In this document: in pieces, positions 1 through 7,933 of the stretch
Layout: each line of letters begins with the position of its first letter
How positions within the stretch are numbered: position 1 is the stretch's first letter
Origin: Flavobacterium chungbukense
GTDB lineage: Bacteria > Bacteroidota > Bacteroidia > Flavobacteriales > Flavobacteriaceae
Reading direction: 5' to 3'
Assembly (NCBI RefSeq): GCF_020805785.1
Contig: NZ_JAJGZV010000002.1
Coordinates: 124,001-188,000, forward strand
Length of the DNA stretch: 64,000 nucleotides
Notes under the pieces: generated by a model
What the model was told of the DNA's origin: nothing
What the model saw: only the letters and a program-made list of their open reading frames with translations
Database searches by the model: none
Translations under genes and position numbers: made by a program

Positions 1-28
1 TTCAGTCTGTAATCTAATATAACACCTT

Positions 29-921
29 ATGCTAATCAATACTAAAATTCCTCTTTCTTATCTTTTCATAAAGTTAAATATGAAGTTTTATTTGTTTTAA
101 TAATTGGTCTTTTGGTACATTTTGTCACTACAGAGTTCAAAAATATAATTCCGATAATGCCCATTACAATACCAGCTTTTATAGGAACTGCTATTTCAGT
201 GATTTTATCTTTCAAATTAAATCAATCTTATGACCGCTGGTGGGAAGCCAGAAAAATATGGGGAAGCATTGTGAATGACAGCCGAAGCTTTGTTTTACAG
301 CTTCAATCTTTTGTAGCCCAGGAAAATCAAGCTGAAATTAAAGAAATTGCCCACAGGCATATTGCATGGTGCTACAGTCTTGGTCTTAGCTTAAGAGAAT
401 TAAATCCTACCGAAAATTTAGAAAATTTTATTAGCTTAGAAGAGATTAATGAAATAAAAACACACAGCAACAAACCATTGGCTCTATTGCAGTTTAATGC
501 ACTTCAAATTGCTGCTTTAAAAAGAAAAAAGGCACTTGATATTTTCTCTCAAGTACAGCTAAATAATACTATAGTCAACTTTTCAAATTACATGGGAATG
601 GACGAGCGAATAAAAAACACCATTTTCCCTATAACGTATCGTATTTTTCTGCATTTTTTTATTTATATATTTATTGTTACCCTTTCTATCGCGTTAAGAG
701 ATATCAAAAGCTATTTTGAAATTCCATTGCTGTTGACTATCTCTACTACTTTTTTTCTTTTAGAAAAATCTGCAACTCATCTTCAAGATCCTTTTAGAAA
801 TCGTCCTACCGACACACCTGTAACAGCAATTGCCAGAACTATTGAAATAAACATTAAAGAACTATTAAACGATAAAGAAATTCCGAAACCACATACACCA
901 GAAAAGTTTTACTTATCCTAA
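29..921 (+). pseudogene. Bestrophin-family (UPF0187) membrane channel, frameshifted near the N-terminus
   Basis: The open frame from a TTG at 112 to 921 encodes most of a bestrophin-like anion channel. It carries the family stretch around KLNQSYDRWWEARKIWG, paired hydrophobic segments and a late DPFRNRPTDTP motif. Homologues begin further upstream. Here ATG 29 gives MLINTKIPLSYLF in a different frame, and the continuation HKVKYEVLFVLIIGLL lies in the frame of the main ORF. One extra T in the TTTT run at 63-66 would join them into a single protein. So this is either a natural -1 frameshift or a sequencing error. The TTG start is probably not the real one. Confidence 0.75.
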
Positions 922-922
922 G

Positions 923-1062
923 TATCGTTAGAGCAGATTTGCAATTCGTGCCCGCAAAGTATTCATTAGAGATTTAAAAAGAAATAAAGCATTTATTTCT
1001 ATAATTTAAATCAGTTTTTATATTAGGAACGGGCACGGAAAAAATTTCCGCTCTATCGTTGC
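923..1062. repeat. Imperfect inverted repeat, possible MITE remnant
   Basis: Arms of about 34 bases at roughly 921-954 and 1030-1063 match at about two thirds of positions when one is reverse-complemented. They include the exact pair CGTGCCCG (947-954) and CGGGCACG (1030-1037), and TAGAGC against GCTCTA further out. The centre is AT-rich and noncoding. It sits between two converging genes. It could be a degraded mobile repeat; its nature is inferred. Confidence 0.35.
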
Positions 1063-1110
1063 GCATATAGGAACGACAGAACAAGTTAATTCATTTGCAA
1101 TCAGAAAATT

Positions 1111-1146
1111 AAAAAACCCATTTCTCAAAAGAAATGGGCTTTTTTA
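1111..1146. terminator. Intrinsic terminator between convergent genes
   Basis: An A-tract, the 8-bp stem CCCATTTC/GAAATGGG (1117-1124 and 1131-1138) and a following T-tract make a bidirectional-looking terminator. It serves the bestrophin gene and probably the converging MEDS gene. Confidence 0.7.
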
Positions 1147-1198
1147 TATTTTTATTTTGCTTAAGCGAAAGAAAAAGAAAAAAGAAAAAGAAAATCGT

Positions 1199-1837
1199 TT
1201 AAGAATCCAGCGAACCAGATTGCAAATCTGAAAGACTAGAAAGCAATGCCGAAGGCTCTACATATAATTCATTTTTACTAATCTTTCCATCTTTGATCAC
1301 ATAAGGATGTGTAAGCAATACATCTTTAAGTGTACTCTCGCTGAAACTACTGACATCGTACATACAAATCAGTGAACAAGAATGTTTTGGAGTTAGCAAA
1401 TTCAGTTTGGCTTCATAATCTAAAAGCTCATCTGTTCCAGGAAGGTTTTTGAGGGCCCATACCATATCGCCGCAAGCTCTGACACTTTCATACCCCCCTC
1501 TTGATGCCGATAATAAAGTATTTTCGAGCATATCATACATTTTGTCTGCAGCAAACTTACCTCCATTGATATAGGTGTTTTCAGAAGCCAAAACTTCCAA
1601 TTGACCGCTCGACAGTTTTTCAGCAATAGATATACCGTTATCAGCCAAACAGCGGCAATGCTCACCGTGACGACTACTTTCAAGAATGTTAATGACTTTA
1701 TCATTCGCATTCAAACCTTCCATAATATAAGGAATGATTACCTCATATTGCTGTTCTCTTGAATCGAAAAAACCACAAATGTGCATAGGAGCCGACAATG
1801 ATTCTCCACATACCGAAAAAGATGTCTGTTTGTTCAT
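1199..1837 (-). CDS. MEDS-domain (DcmR-like sensory) protein
   Basis: This 212-residue soluble protein matches the MEDS family (methanogen/methylotroph, DcmR sensory domain). It starts with PMHICGFFDSREQQYEVIIPY and continues with segments such as VRACGDMVWAL and CSLICMYDVSSF, the usual layout of the RecA-like ATP/ligand-sensing fold. MEDS domains often occur with histidine kinases or regulators, but here the domain stands alone with no DNA-binding or kinase part. It may act as an anti-sigma or partner-switch type sensor; that role is inference. No signal peptide or membrane segment is visible. Transcription converges with the bestrophin gene. Confidence 0.75.
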   Translation of the reverse strand: MNKQTSFSVCGESLSAPMHICGFFDSREQQYEVIIPYIMEGLNANDKVINILESSRHGEHCRCLADNGISIAEKLSSGQLEVLASENTYINGGKFAADKMYDMLENTLLSASRGGYESVRACGDMVWALKNLPGTDELLDYEAKLNLLTPKHSCSLICMYDVSSFSESTLKDVLLTHPYVIKDGKISKNELYVEPSALLSSLSDLQSGSLDS

Positions 1838-1917
1838 ATATCAAATATACGTAATTAGTTTTTTTTTAACACAATTACAGCTAAAATTTTCGATATGAAT
1901 TCTTTGTTGTTCTGTAT

Positions 1918-3342
1918 TTATTTCTTCGTTTTAAAAACCTTATAAAACACAAAAAGAATTCCCAGCCAAATCGGAATCAATTCTACAGATACCTCCATAT
2001 TTGTCATCCACATAATGAATAAAATACCCAATAAAAATAGGAAACAGATGTAATTGCTTACGGGATAAAATATAGAAGCAAATTTCGTTTTGGTATTTTC
2101 CTTGTCTTTTGCACGTCTAAATTGCAGGTGCGTATACGAAATCATAACCCAGTTAATAACCAAGCAAGACACTACTAAAGACATTAAAATACTAAAAGCC
2201 TCTTCTGGAATTACTTTATTGATTAAAATACAGATAGCGGCAAAACAGGAAGAAACTAAAATAGCATTAACAGGTACCGATTGTTTGTTTAGCTTCTTTA
2301 AAAATTGAGGCGCACTACCTTGATCCGCTAAACCAAATAACATTCGGGAGTTACTGTAAACACTACTGTTATATACAGATAAAGCTGCTGTTAAAACGAT
2401 TAAATTAAGCACATTAGCGATAAGGCTTGTGAAAAATATTTTGTGCCCAAAAAACTCAAATTCCATTCCGTTTAAGTTTTGAAAAACCATCACAAACGGA
2501 CTGCTATCTGTTGTAATTTGTCTCCAAGGCGATAAAGCAAATAAAATGACCAATGCGCCAACATAAAAAATCAAGATTCTATAAATAACCTGATTGGTCG
2601 CTTTCGGAATGTTTTTTTCTGGATTTTCTGCTTCCGCTGCGGTAATTCCAATTAGTTCTAAACCGCCAAAAGAGAACATAATCAAAGCCATTGCTGATAA
2701 TAAACCTTGAAAACTGCCCGTTGCATTTTTTTCAAAAACCCCTTTTGGAAAGAAACCTCCATCGTTATACAAATTATGAATCGTGGCGTGTTCTCCTCCT
2801 GTTCCACTTATGAGCAGATAAGTTCCAAAAAGGATCATGGCAATAATGGCAGCAACTTTTATAATAGAAAACCAAAATTCAGTTTCTCCGTACACTTTTA
2901 CCGAGGCGAAATTCAAAGCGTTAATAACTAAGAAGAAAAATAAACTGGACGCCCAAAGCGGAATTTCTGGCCACCAAAACTGTACATAAACCCCAATGGC
3001 TGTAAGTTCTGCCATACTAACCAGAATATACAAAATCCAATAATTCCAACCAGATGCAAAACCTGTAAATGAACCGCAATATTTATAGGCAAAATAACTA
3101 AAGCTTCCTGATACAGGTTCTTCGACAACCATTTCGCCAAGTTGTCTCATAATAAAAAAAGCGATAATTCCAGCAACAGCATATCCTAAAATAACAGATG
3201 GTCCTGCTAAAACGGCCGCCGGACCAATACCAAGAAAAAGACCTGTTCCTATAGATCCACCTAAAGCAATTAACTGAATGTGACGGTTAGTCAATCCACG
3301 TTTAAGTTGATTGCCTTCTATATCTTCGTGTTTTTGTTTCAC
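1918..3342 (-). CDS. Amino-acid permease, APC superfamily (AAT family)
   Basis: The 474-residue protein has about twelve hydrophobic segments. It carries the amino-acid transporter signature near the N-terminus (LKRGLTNRHIQLIALGGSIG, then GTGLF) and the later stretch FSFGGLELIGITAAEAENPE. Both are typical of the AroP/PheP/LysP/ProY-type proton-driven permeases in the inner membrane. The length fits the family, and residue-level specificity cannot be read. It is a single gene with its own likely promoter box upstream (3375-3382). Confidence in the family is high; the substrate is unknown. Confidence 0.88.
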   Translation of the reverse strand: MKQKHEDIEGNQLKRGLTNRHIQLIALGGSIGTGLFLGIGPAAVLAGPSVILGYAVAGIIAFFIMRQLGEMVVEEPVSGSFSYFAYKYCGSFTGFASGWNYWILYILVSMAELTAIGVYVQFWWPEIPLWASSLFFFLVINALNFASVKVYGETEFWFSIIKVAAIIAMILFGTYLLISGTGGEHATIHNLYNDGGFFPKGVFEKNATGSFQGLLSAMALIMFSFGGLELIGITAAEAENPEKNIPKATNQVIYRILIFYVGALVILFALSPWRQITTDSSPFVMVFQNLNGMEFEFFGHKIFFTSLIANVLNLIVLTAALSVYNSSVYSNSRMLFGLADQGSAPQFLKKLNKQSVPVNAILVSSCFAAICILINKVIPEEAFSILMSLVVSCLVINWVMISYTHLQFRRAKDKENTKTKFASIFYPVSNYICFLFLLGILFIMWMTNMEVSVELIPIWLGILFVFYKVFKTKK

Positions 3343-3374
3343 AGATTAATTTTTAAGGGAGTTAAATGTACTCA

Positions 3375-3382
3375 CAAATGTA
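3375..3382 (-). promoter_or_regulatory. Putative Bacteroidetes -7 promoter box for the permease gene
   Basis: The minus strand reads TACATTTG here, matching TAnnTTTG, about 33 bases upstream of the permease ATG. No convincing -33 TTTG partner is seen, so support is moderate. Confidence 0.4.
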
Positions 3383-3417
3383 TAAACAGCGAAGATATAA
3401 TTAATTTATCGAATGTC

Positions 3418-3996
3418 TTATTTTAACAACATTCTTTCCGTAATTGTTTTGTTTGAAGAAGCATCAATTCCGGTAACTTCAGCATACTTAACATTTGGCA
3501 GCCAGAAAGAACCTCCTTCAATACGCACGAATATTTTTTCTACCTGAATTTTTTTCTGATTTACATTCACAAAAACATGATATTTTTGATCTGAATCTAC
3601 TTTTTTCAAGGTTAAGGGCAACTTTTTATATGATACAAATTGAAATTCAAATTCGTCATTATTTAAAGTTTTACTTTCTATTCCGTATGCAAATTTGCGT
3701 TGCATATAATTAAGATCTTTTTTCTCCCCTTTCTCAGCGTATCGAATCCAATATGTTTTTATAGGATTGCTTTTGTCAATTTTTCCATTTTCTTGATAAT
3801 TAATGGCATAAATAGCCGTGTTTATATTAGGGTCTCGCTGAATGTAAAACAGCATATTATCGATATTTTTTGGTGTAGGAAAATGTAACGGCGACGGATT
3901 TTTAGATTGCGCCAATAGATTTCCAGAAATTATATGCACTAAAATCGTTACAACGATTAGTGATTTTGTAAAATATTTAAATGATGATGTATTCAT
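3418..3996 (-). CDS. DUF4833 domain-containing exported protein
   Basis: The 192-residue protein starts with a signal peptide (hydrophobic stretch VVTILVHIISGNLLAQ). The rest resembles DUF4833: an early LFYIQRD motif, IKTYWIRYAEKGEKKDL in the middle and a VFVRIEGG-like strand followed by VKYAEVTG near the end. The function of this family is not known. Bacteroidetes often keep it near envelope lipid genes. Here it lies downstream of the CDP-alcohol phosphotransferase/GtrA operon but is separated from it by a 140-bp inverted-repeat element, so it is probably transcribed on its own. Confidence 0.7.
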   Translation of the reverse strand: MNTSSFKYFTKSLIVVTILVHIISGNLLAQSKNPSPLHFPTPKNIDNMLFYIQRDPNINTAIYAINYQENGKIDKSNPIKTYWIRYAEKGEKKDLNYMQRKFAYGIESKTLNNDEFEFQFVSYKKLPLTLKKVDSDQKYHVFVNVNQKKIQVEKIFVRIEGGSFWLPNVKYAEVTGIDASSNKTITERMLLK

Positions 3997-4040
3997 AAAC
4001 GAAATATTTTTATTCTAATTTTAACCAATTGAGTGTAGTT

Positions 4041-4180
4041 TTTAACACATAGAATCATAGATATTGTAAACTTATAAGGGCATTTCACTAATATTAGCAA
4101 ACATAGCTATGTGTGAAGAAACTAGTTTCTTTTTTATATTCTTTTTACGAACCTAAAAACCTATGTTTCTATGTGTTAAA
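4041..4180. repeat. MITE-like inverted-repeat element, copy 1
   Basis: A 140-bp noncoding element is bounded by 20-bp terminal inverted repeats: TTTAACACATAGAATCATAG at 4041-4060 and the complement, with one mismatch, at 4161-4180. It contains the 12-bp palindrome GAAACTAGTTTC (4118-4129). A second copy with the same ends and the same inner palindrome lies at 48963-49120. No transposase is present, so this is a non-autonomous or purely structural repeat. Confidence 0.75.
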
Positions 4181-4210
4181 TTACTTTTTTTTGAACTATA
4201 CAGATTAATT

Positions 4211-4636
4211 TTACTCGATTACATTCTGTTTTTCTTTTGTTCTAAAAACCCAATATTTAATCAGTGGATAATTAAAGCCATAAGAAACAAAACTATCCGT
4301 AATTAATCTTCCGATTTTATAATCGATTTGAAATACTTTTTGAAAAACAAGCGTACCGAATGATTTTAAAGAAATGCTTCCCAATACAACTAACGCAAAT
4401 TTGAAAAGCTGACTATTGATGTGGCTGCTGTAACCAGATTTATTTTTAAATACCCAAAATCTGTTAATGCTAAAATTGATAATTGCGCCAACAGTTCCTG
4501 AGATTAGAATAGAAAATGCAAAATGCAATTTAAATACTTCTGTCAATAAAATCATTAAGCCATAATCGATAACACCGCCAACAAATGCTGCAACTTGTGC
4601 TTGTAGAAAAGTGTAAACGGACTTTTTCTTGAACAT
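4211..4636 (-). CDS. GtrA-family membrane protein
   Basis: This 141-residue protein has four predicted membrane helices and the GtrA pattern, with FVGGVIDYGLMILLTE in helix 1 and ISGTVGAIINFSINRFWVFK after helix 2. GtrA proteins are small inner-membrane proteins often paired with glycosyltransferases or lipid-linked sugar handling, where they are thought to flip or hold polyprenyl-linked sugars. Its start lies 2 bases after the stop of the CDP-alcohol phosphotransferase gene, so the two are almost certainly cotranscribed. This suggests a joint role in making or moving an envelope lipid or glycolipid. Confidence 0.85.
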   Translation of the reverse strand: MFKKKSVYTFLQAQVAAFVGGVIDYGLMILLTEVFKLHFAFSILISGTVGAIINFSINRFWVFKNKSGYSSHINSQLFKFALVVLGSISLKSFGTLVFQKVFQIDYKIGRLITDSFVSYGFNYPLIKYWVFRTKEKQNVIE

Positions 4637-4638
4637 TT

Positions 4639-5325
4639 TTAACCTTGGTTTTTATCTTTTAAATCGCCCAACTTTAAAAGTTTCAAGCTGTCTATTGTAT
4701 TGATTATAAACAAAATGATAGAGATTAAACCAGCCAAATATGCAATTGATCCATGAAATAGAACTTCTAAAATTAAAATTAAAGCAATAATAAATCGAAG
4801 TTCTGTTGGACCAACAAAGCCTGAATCTATACTGTATTCATTTGTAATTTTATAGCGTAACTGACTGATGATGATAGACCAGCCATACAATGAGACAAAA
4901 GCAAAGGCTACTATCTGTGAGCCACTATCGGCATAAATGTAGTAGCCAAATCCTATAAGTACAATACCAATCCAATCGGCAATAATATCGAGTGCAAAAC
5001 CGTACCAGCGACGCGGAATATTTCTATAATAAGCCAATCTTCCATCTAAGGAATCTCCTAACCAATTTATAGCCAAACCGATAATACCCAAAAGCAAATA
5101 TAATTTTGTGAAATAAGCACCTAAAACAAAGGCTAAAAAAACGAATCCCGAACCAAGCGTACCAATGAATGTGAGCACGTTTGGCGAAATGAATTTAGGC
5201 ACTTTTGGAAGCAAAAATACAATCGTTAACTGTTCTGCTCTTTTTAAAATATTAGTTCGTTTACGGTCAGAGAATGTTCTTTGTGCAATTGCATTAAAAT
5301 CTTCAAGCTGTGTTTCTTTTCCCAT
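4639..5325 (-). CDS. CDP-alcohol phosphatidyltransferase family membrane enzyme
   Basis: The 228-residue membrane protein carries the CDP-alcohol phosphotransferase signature at residues 91-117: D91-x2-D94-G95 followed by A98, G109, D113 and D117. These Asp residues bind the metal and the CDP moiety. The usual Arg after the Ala is Tyr99, and the gap to the Gly is nine residues rather than eight, so it belongs to a divergent branch. Enzymes of this family transfer a phospho-alcohol head group, as in phosphatidylinositol- or phosphatidylglycerol-type lipids. The acceptor here is unknown. It is third in a tight operon with the dioxygenase, a 49-residue protein and GtrA. Confidence 0.85.
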   Translation of the reverse strand: MGKETQLEDFNAIAQRTFSDRKRTNILKRAEQLTIVFLLPKVPKFISPNVLTFIGTLGSGFVFLAFVLGAYFTKLYLLLGIIGLAINWLGDSLDGRLAYYRNIPRRWYGFALDIIADWIGIVLIGFGYYIYADSGSQIVAFAFVSLYGWSIIISQLRYKITNEYSIDSGFVGPTELRFIIALILILEVLFHGSIAYLAGLISIILFIINTIDSLKLLKLGDLKDKNQG

Positions 5326-5327
5326 TA

Positions 5328-5477
5328 TTAGCCCAGTATTTGTAAACCTGAAACTATCGCCAATTCTAGTTTTGCAATTCTTAATTTTATTTTCCTTTGT
5401 GAATTTTTAAAAAAATCTGTGGTACTTTTTAGCTTACCTGATCTAACCAGATAACTAAACGCAATAATAATTAACAT
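5328..5477 (-). CDS. Small operon protein, 49 residues, unknown
   Basis: This short gene fills the interval between the dioxygenase and the CDP-alcohol phosphotransferase exactly. Its ATG lies 2 bases after the dioxygenase stop and its TAA 2 bases before the next ATG, the same spacing as elsewhere in the operon. The protein starts MLIIIAFSYLVRSG, has a basic middle (KNSQRKIKLRIAK) and ends with a second hydrophobic patch, LELAIVSGLQILG. It could be a small membrane-associated partner. I do not recognise a family. The packing is the main evidence that it is real. Confidence 0.6.
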   Translation of the reverse strand: MLIIIAFSYLVRSGKLKSTTDFFKNSQRKIKLRIAKLELAIVSGLQILG

Positions 5478-5479
5478 AA

Positions 5480-6286
5480 TTACTTAACAATACCTGCAAA
5501 ACGTTGATAGAAAACCGTTGGACTGTTCTCATTTTTAGGAGCATATTTCCCTGCTATAATTGGAATATATATAACTCTCCTTCTACTTTCTTCGCCACGA
5601 ATAGATGATTCTGCAACTCTATGCCACAAACGACCATCATGTATAGTTAAATCTCCAGCTTCTGGATTGATTGAAACTTCCTCCGAATCGGGTTTATTGT
5701 CTAAAAAGTATTTTTTACGGAAAAGCATTTGATAAATACTTTGCTTGTGAGTTCCTGGAATGATTTTAAGACCTCCGTTTTCAGGTTTTAAAGTACTTAA
5801 ATGAATCCCCACATTTAGCATCGGGTTTAGTTTTCCACCATAAAAAATATCTCTCAAACCATCTGTGTGCCAGCCCATTTTAGTAAACTTACTTTCTGGC
5901 CCATTGATGTAATGATTGAAAACCATTCCGTCTTTTTCTTCAGTACCTAATCTTGCGCCATCGCCCGCCAAAGGCATTAAACCATTAAATCTTGGATCAA
6001 GCAAAAGACCGCTTAAGGTTTGATGATGTTGATTGATAAAAGCAAAACGTTGTACAATAGGAGAACCATCTAAATCTTTTCCGAATTTAATAGGAACACC
6101 ATTTACTTTTTGAAGATCGTTTTCAATCCAATTTTGCTCCACTTGTTTAGAGGCCTCAATAATAGATGAAACTGTTTCTGGATTTATGAATTTTTTGAAA
6201 TGAATAAAACCATGTTCGTTAAAAAATGCAATTTGTTCATTAGTTAATTGCTCAGTAAGGGTAAATGTTTTATAAGAAGATACCAT
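5480..6286 (-). CDS. Phytanoyl-CoA dioxygenase (PhyH) family Fe(II)/2-oxoglutarate oxygenase
   Basis: The 268-residue cytosolic protein has the facial triad of Fe/2OG oxygenases: His140-x-Asp142 in the segment MGWHTDG and the distal His222 in LWHRVAESS, with Arg residues (230-237) for the 2OG carboxylate. Family members hydroxylate lipids or small metabolites; the substrate here is unknown. It is the first full gene of an operon with a CDP-alcohol phosphotransferase and GtrA, pointing to lipid or head-group modification. Upstream lie a poly-cysteine leader ORF (6341-6421) and a promoter, so expression is probably tied to cysteine or sulfur supply. A sulfur-containing substrate is a tempting inference, not shown. 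Confidence 0.85.
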   Translation of the reverse strand: MVSSYKTFTLTEQLTNEQIAFFNEHGFIHFKKFINPETVSSIIEASKQVEQNWIENDLQKVNGVPIKFGKDLDGSPIVQRFAFINQHHQTLSGLLLDPRFNGLMPLAGDGARLGTEEKDGMVFNHYINGPESKFTKMGWHTDGLRDIFYGGKLNPMLNVGIHLSTLKPENGGLKIIPGTHKQSIYQMLFRKKYFLDNKPDSEEVSINPEAGDLTIHDGRLWHRVAESSIRGEESRRRVIYIPIIAGKYAPKNENSPTVFYQRFAGIVK

Positions 6287-6340
6287 GATAAATATATTTA
6301 ATAAATGAAATAATAATGTTTGTGATTTTTTCTAAAAGGA

Positions 6341-6421
6341 TTAGCAACAGCAACAACAGCAACAACACATTCGCATGTTGACTTGCATTCGACCTCTAGG
6401 AAAATTAAACTTATTTCTCAT
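6341..6421 (-). CDS. Poly-cysteine leader peptide (26 aa, ends in eight Cys)
   Basis: A 26-codon ORF starts at ATG 6421-6419, reads MRNKFNFPRGRMQVNMRM and then eight consecutive Cys codons (TGT TGT TGC TGT TGT TGC TGT TGC) before TAA at 6343-6341. A well-formed promoter lies about 35 bases upstream, and the dioxygenase ATG is 54 bases downstream. Such Cys-tract upstream ORFs are known in other bacteria as cysteine-sensing leaders, where the ribosome stalls when Cys-tRNA is scarce. No strong terminator hairpin is visible between leader and gene, so control may be translational or Rho-dependent. The peptide itself probably has no function. Confidence 0.75.
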   Translation of the reverse strand: MRNKFNFPRGRMQVNMRMCCCCCCCC

Positions 6422-6457
6422 ATTAGATATACTCTATAGAATTAGTAGACATTTATG

Positions 6458-6487
6458 CAAATGTAATATAAATTCTTATTTGCCAAA
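6458..6487 (-). promoter_or_regulatory. Bacteroidetes-type promoter for the leader and dioxygenase operon
   Basis: On the minus strand TTTG (6487-6484) is followed after 18 bases by TACATTTG (6465-6458), close to the TTTG-N19-TAnnTTTG consensus of the primary Bacteroidetes sigma factor. A transcript would begin near 6452, about 30 bases before the leader ATG. It therefore separates this operon from the upstream SDR gene. Confidence 0.6.
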
Positions 6488-6517
6488 ATTTTTTTAATGT
6501 TTTTTTGAAAAAAAAAA

Positions 6518-7306
6518 TTAGATCTTATAAATCCCAGCCGCAGTTTTTTCTATAAAGGCCTTTGGTAGTATACGGTTGGCGTACACCGAAATGATATTAG
6601 TAAAACCTGGAATAACTTCAGATTTTTTGCTGAACATGGCTTTTACTGCCATTTTTGCCACTTCATCTGGCTGCATATTAAACTTTTCAGCCATTTTATT
6701 TAAAGCACTTAAACCAGCTCTTGCAGCAAAACCAGTATCAACTGGACCTGGACTAAAACAGGTTACTGAAATTGAAGTTTGGGCAAGTTCAAAACGTAAG
6801 GCACGTGTAAAAGACAACACAAAAGCCTTTGTAGCCGAATAAACAGCTAGTGTAGGTACAGCTTGGTAAGCTGCAGTACTCGATATATTTAAGATATAAG
6901 CTTGTTTTTCTTGCGAAAGTACTGGAACTAATAAATGCGATAGTTCTACTACTACATTCATATTAAGTTGCATCATACCCAACTGATCGCTTAGAGCAGA
7001 CTGGCTAAAATCGCCCCAAACGCCATAGCCAGCATTGTTAACTAAAATTCCAACTGGATAATTGTTCGTTTTTATCCAATCACCTACTTTTAGTGCTGCA
7101 CCATTTATTGAAAGATCAATTGATAAAATGAAAACATTAATGCCATATTTAGCTTGAAGATCAGCTGATAATAATTTTAATTCTTCATCACTTCTTGCAA
7201 CAAGCAATAATGGAAAGCCCTGTTTAGCCAATTCATTAGCAATAGATTTTCCAATGCCTTTGCTGGCACCAGTTATTAAAGCATACGGTTTAGATTTTTC
7301 GATCAT
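6518..7306 (-). CDS. Short-chain dehydrogenase/reductase (SDR), DltE/YqjQ-like
   Basis: The 262-residue protein is a classical SDR. It has TGASKGIG (Rossmann nucleotide-binding motif) at the N-terminus, LVNNAGYG in the middle, and the catalytic Ser in ISSTAAY followed by YSATK, the Tyr-x3-Lys pair. It is a soluble NAD(P)-dependent oxidoreductase of unknown substrate. It is transcribed in the same direction as the dioxygenase operon, but a promoter and leader intervene, so the two are likely separate units. Confidence 0.9.
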   Translation of the reverse strand: MIEKSKPYALITGASKGIGKSIANELAKQGFPLLLVARSDEELKLLSADLQAKYGINVFILSIDLSINGAALKVGDWIKTNNYPVGILVNNAGYGVWGDFSQSALSDQLGMMQLNMNVVVELSHLLVPVLSQEKQAYILNISSTAAYQAVPTLAVYSATKAFVLSFTRALRFELAQTSISVTCFSPGPVDTGFAARAGLSALNKMAEKFNMQPDEVAKMAVKAMFSKKSEVIPGFTNIISVYANRILPKAFIEKTAAGIYKI

Positions 7307-7430
7307 CTTATTGATTTAATAATCAAATATAATAATTAATTATAAAACGCTAGATCCGTAATTATAACCTCTAATGCAAACATAACAAAGCAAAAATAAA
7401 GAGACTACTTTGCGAAATCACTTAAATAAA

Positions 7431-7459
7431 AAAACTCCTTAGTAAAACTAAGGAGTTTT
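7431..7459 (-). terminator. Intrinsic terminator
   Basis: The inverted repeat AAAACTCCTTAG/CTAAGGAGTTTT with a 5-base loop, followed on the minus strand by a T-tract, lies downstream of the NTF2-like gene. Confidence 0.75.
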
Positions 7460-7521
7460 GTGTAACAAGCAAGTATCTGAAAGTATTTCAATATTACCTT
7501 TTAATTTCCATACAATCTTGC

Positions 7522-7893
7522 TTATAATTCAGACAATTCCGCTTCGGTATGAAGGGCACATGTCCAATTATTGTTTTCTTGTATCCAGGTTGAAGTGCAG
7601 GCACATTTCATCGTTTTATTTTGTTTTGTATCCTGCAGTTCTATTATATACGCTATTATCCCAGTAGTTCCCATAAATAGCTGGGATTTAACATCAGAAA
7701 ATCCTAGTACTTTTATTTTATCTCCGTCTCCAGATTCAAACATTTTTTTGAAATTGGTTTCATCTACTTCGTGTACGCCATTTTTACCAGCGATTATACA
7801 AGGAAAAGAAGTGAGATTCTTTACCGTTTCATATTTATGATTCTCCATTCCTTGCCAATATTTTTTTTCCAGTTCAAAGATGTCCGTTTCCAT
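7522..7893 (-). CDS. NTF2-like (DUF4440/SnoaL-type) small protein
   Basis: The 123-residue soluble protein has the arrangement of the NTF2/SnoaL fold. An N-terminal helix (EKKYWQGMENHKYETVKNLT) is followed by strands with CIIAGKNGVHEV and a C-terminal strand pair containing CTSTWIQENNNWTCALHTE. The family includes calcium/calmodulin kinase-association-like and DUF4440 proteins that bind small ligands. Enzyme activity cannot be assigned. It has its own terminator downstream and lies among small stress-type genes. Confidence 0.6.
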   Translation of the reverse strand: METDIFELEKKYWQGMENHKYETVKNLTSFPCIIAGKNGVHEVDETNFKKMFESGDGDKIKVLGFSDVKSQLFMGTTGIIAYIIELQDTKQNKTMKCACTSTWIQENNNWTCALHTEAELSEL

Positions 7894-7933
7894 GATTTCT
7901 TAGTTTTTAATACTACCAGTATTTAATTTACTT

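Noticed and set aside
6341..6370. A CAACAGCAACAACAGC triplet tract that looks like a microsatellite
   Set aside because: On the minus strand it is the Cys-codon run of a complete leader ORF with promoter and start codon, so it is better explained as coding.
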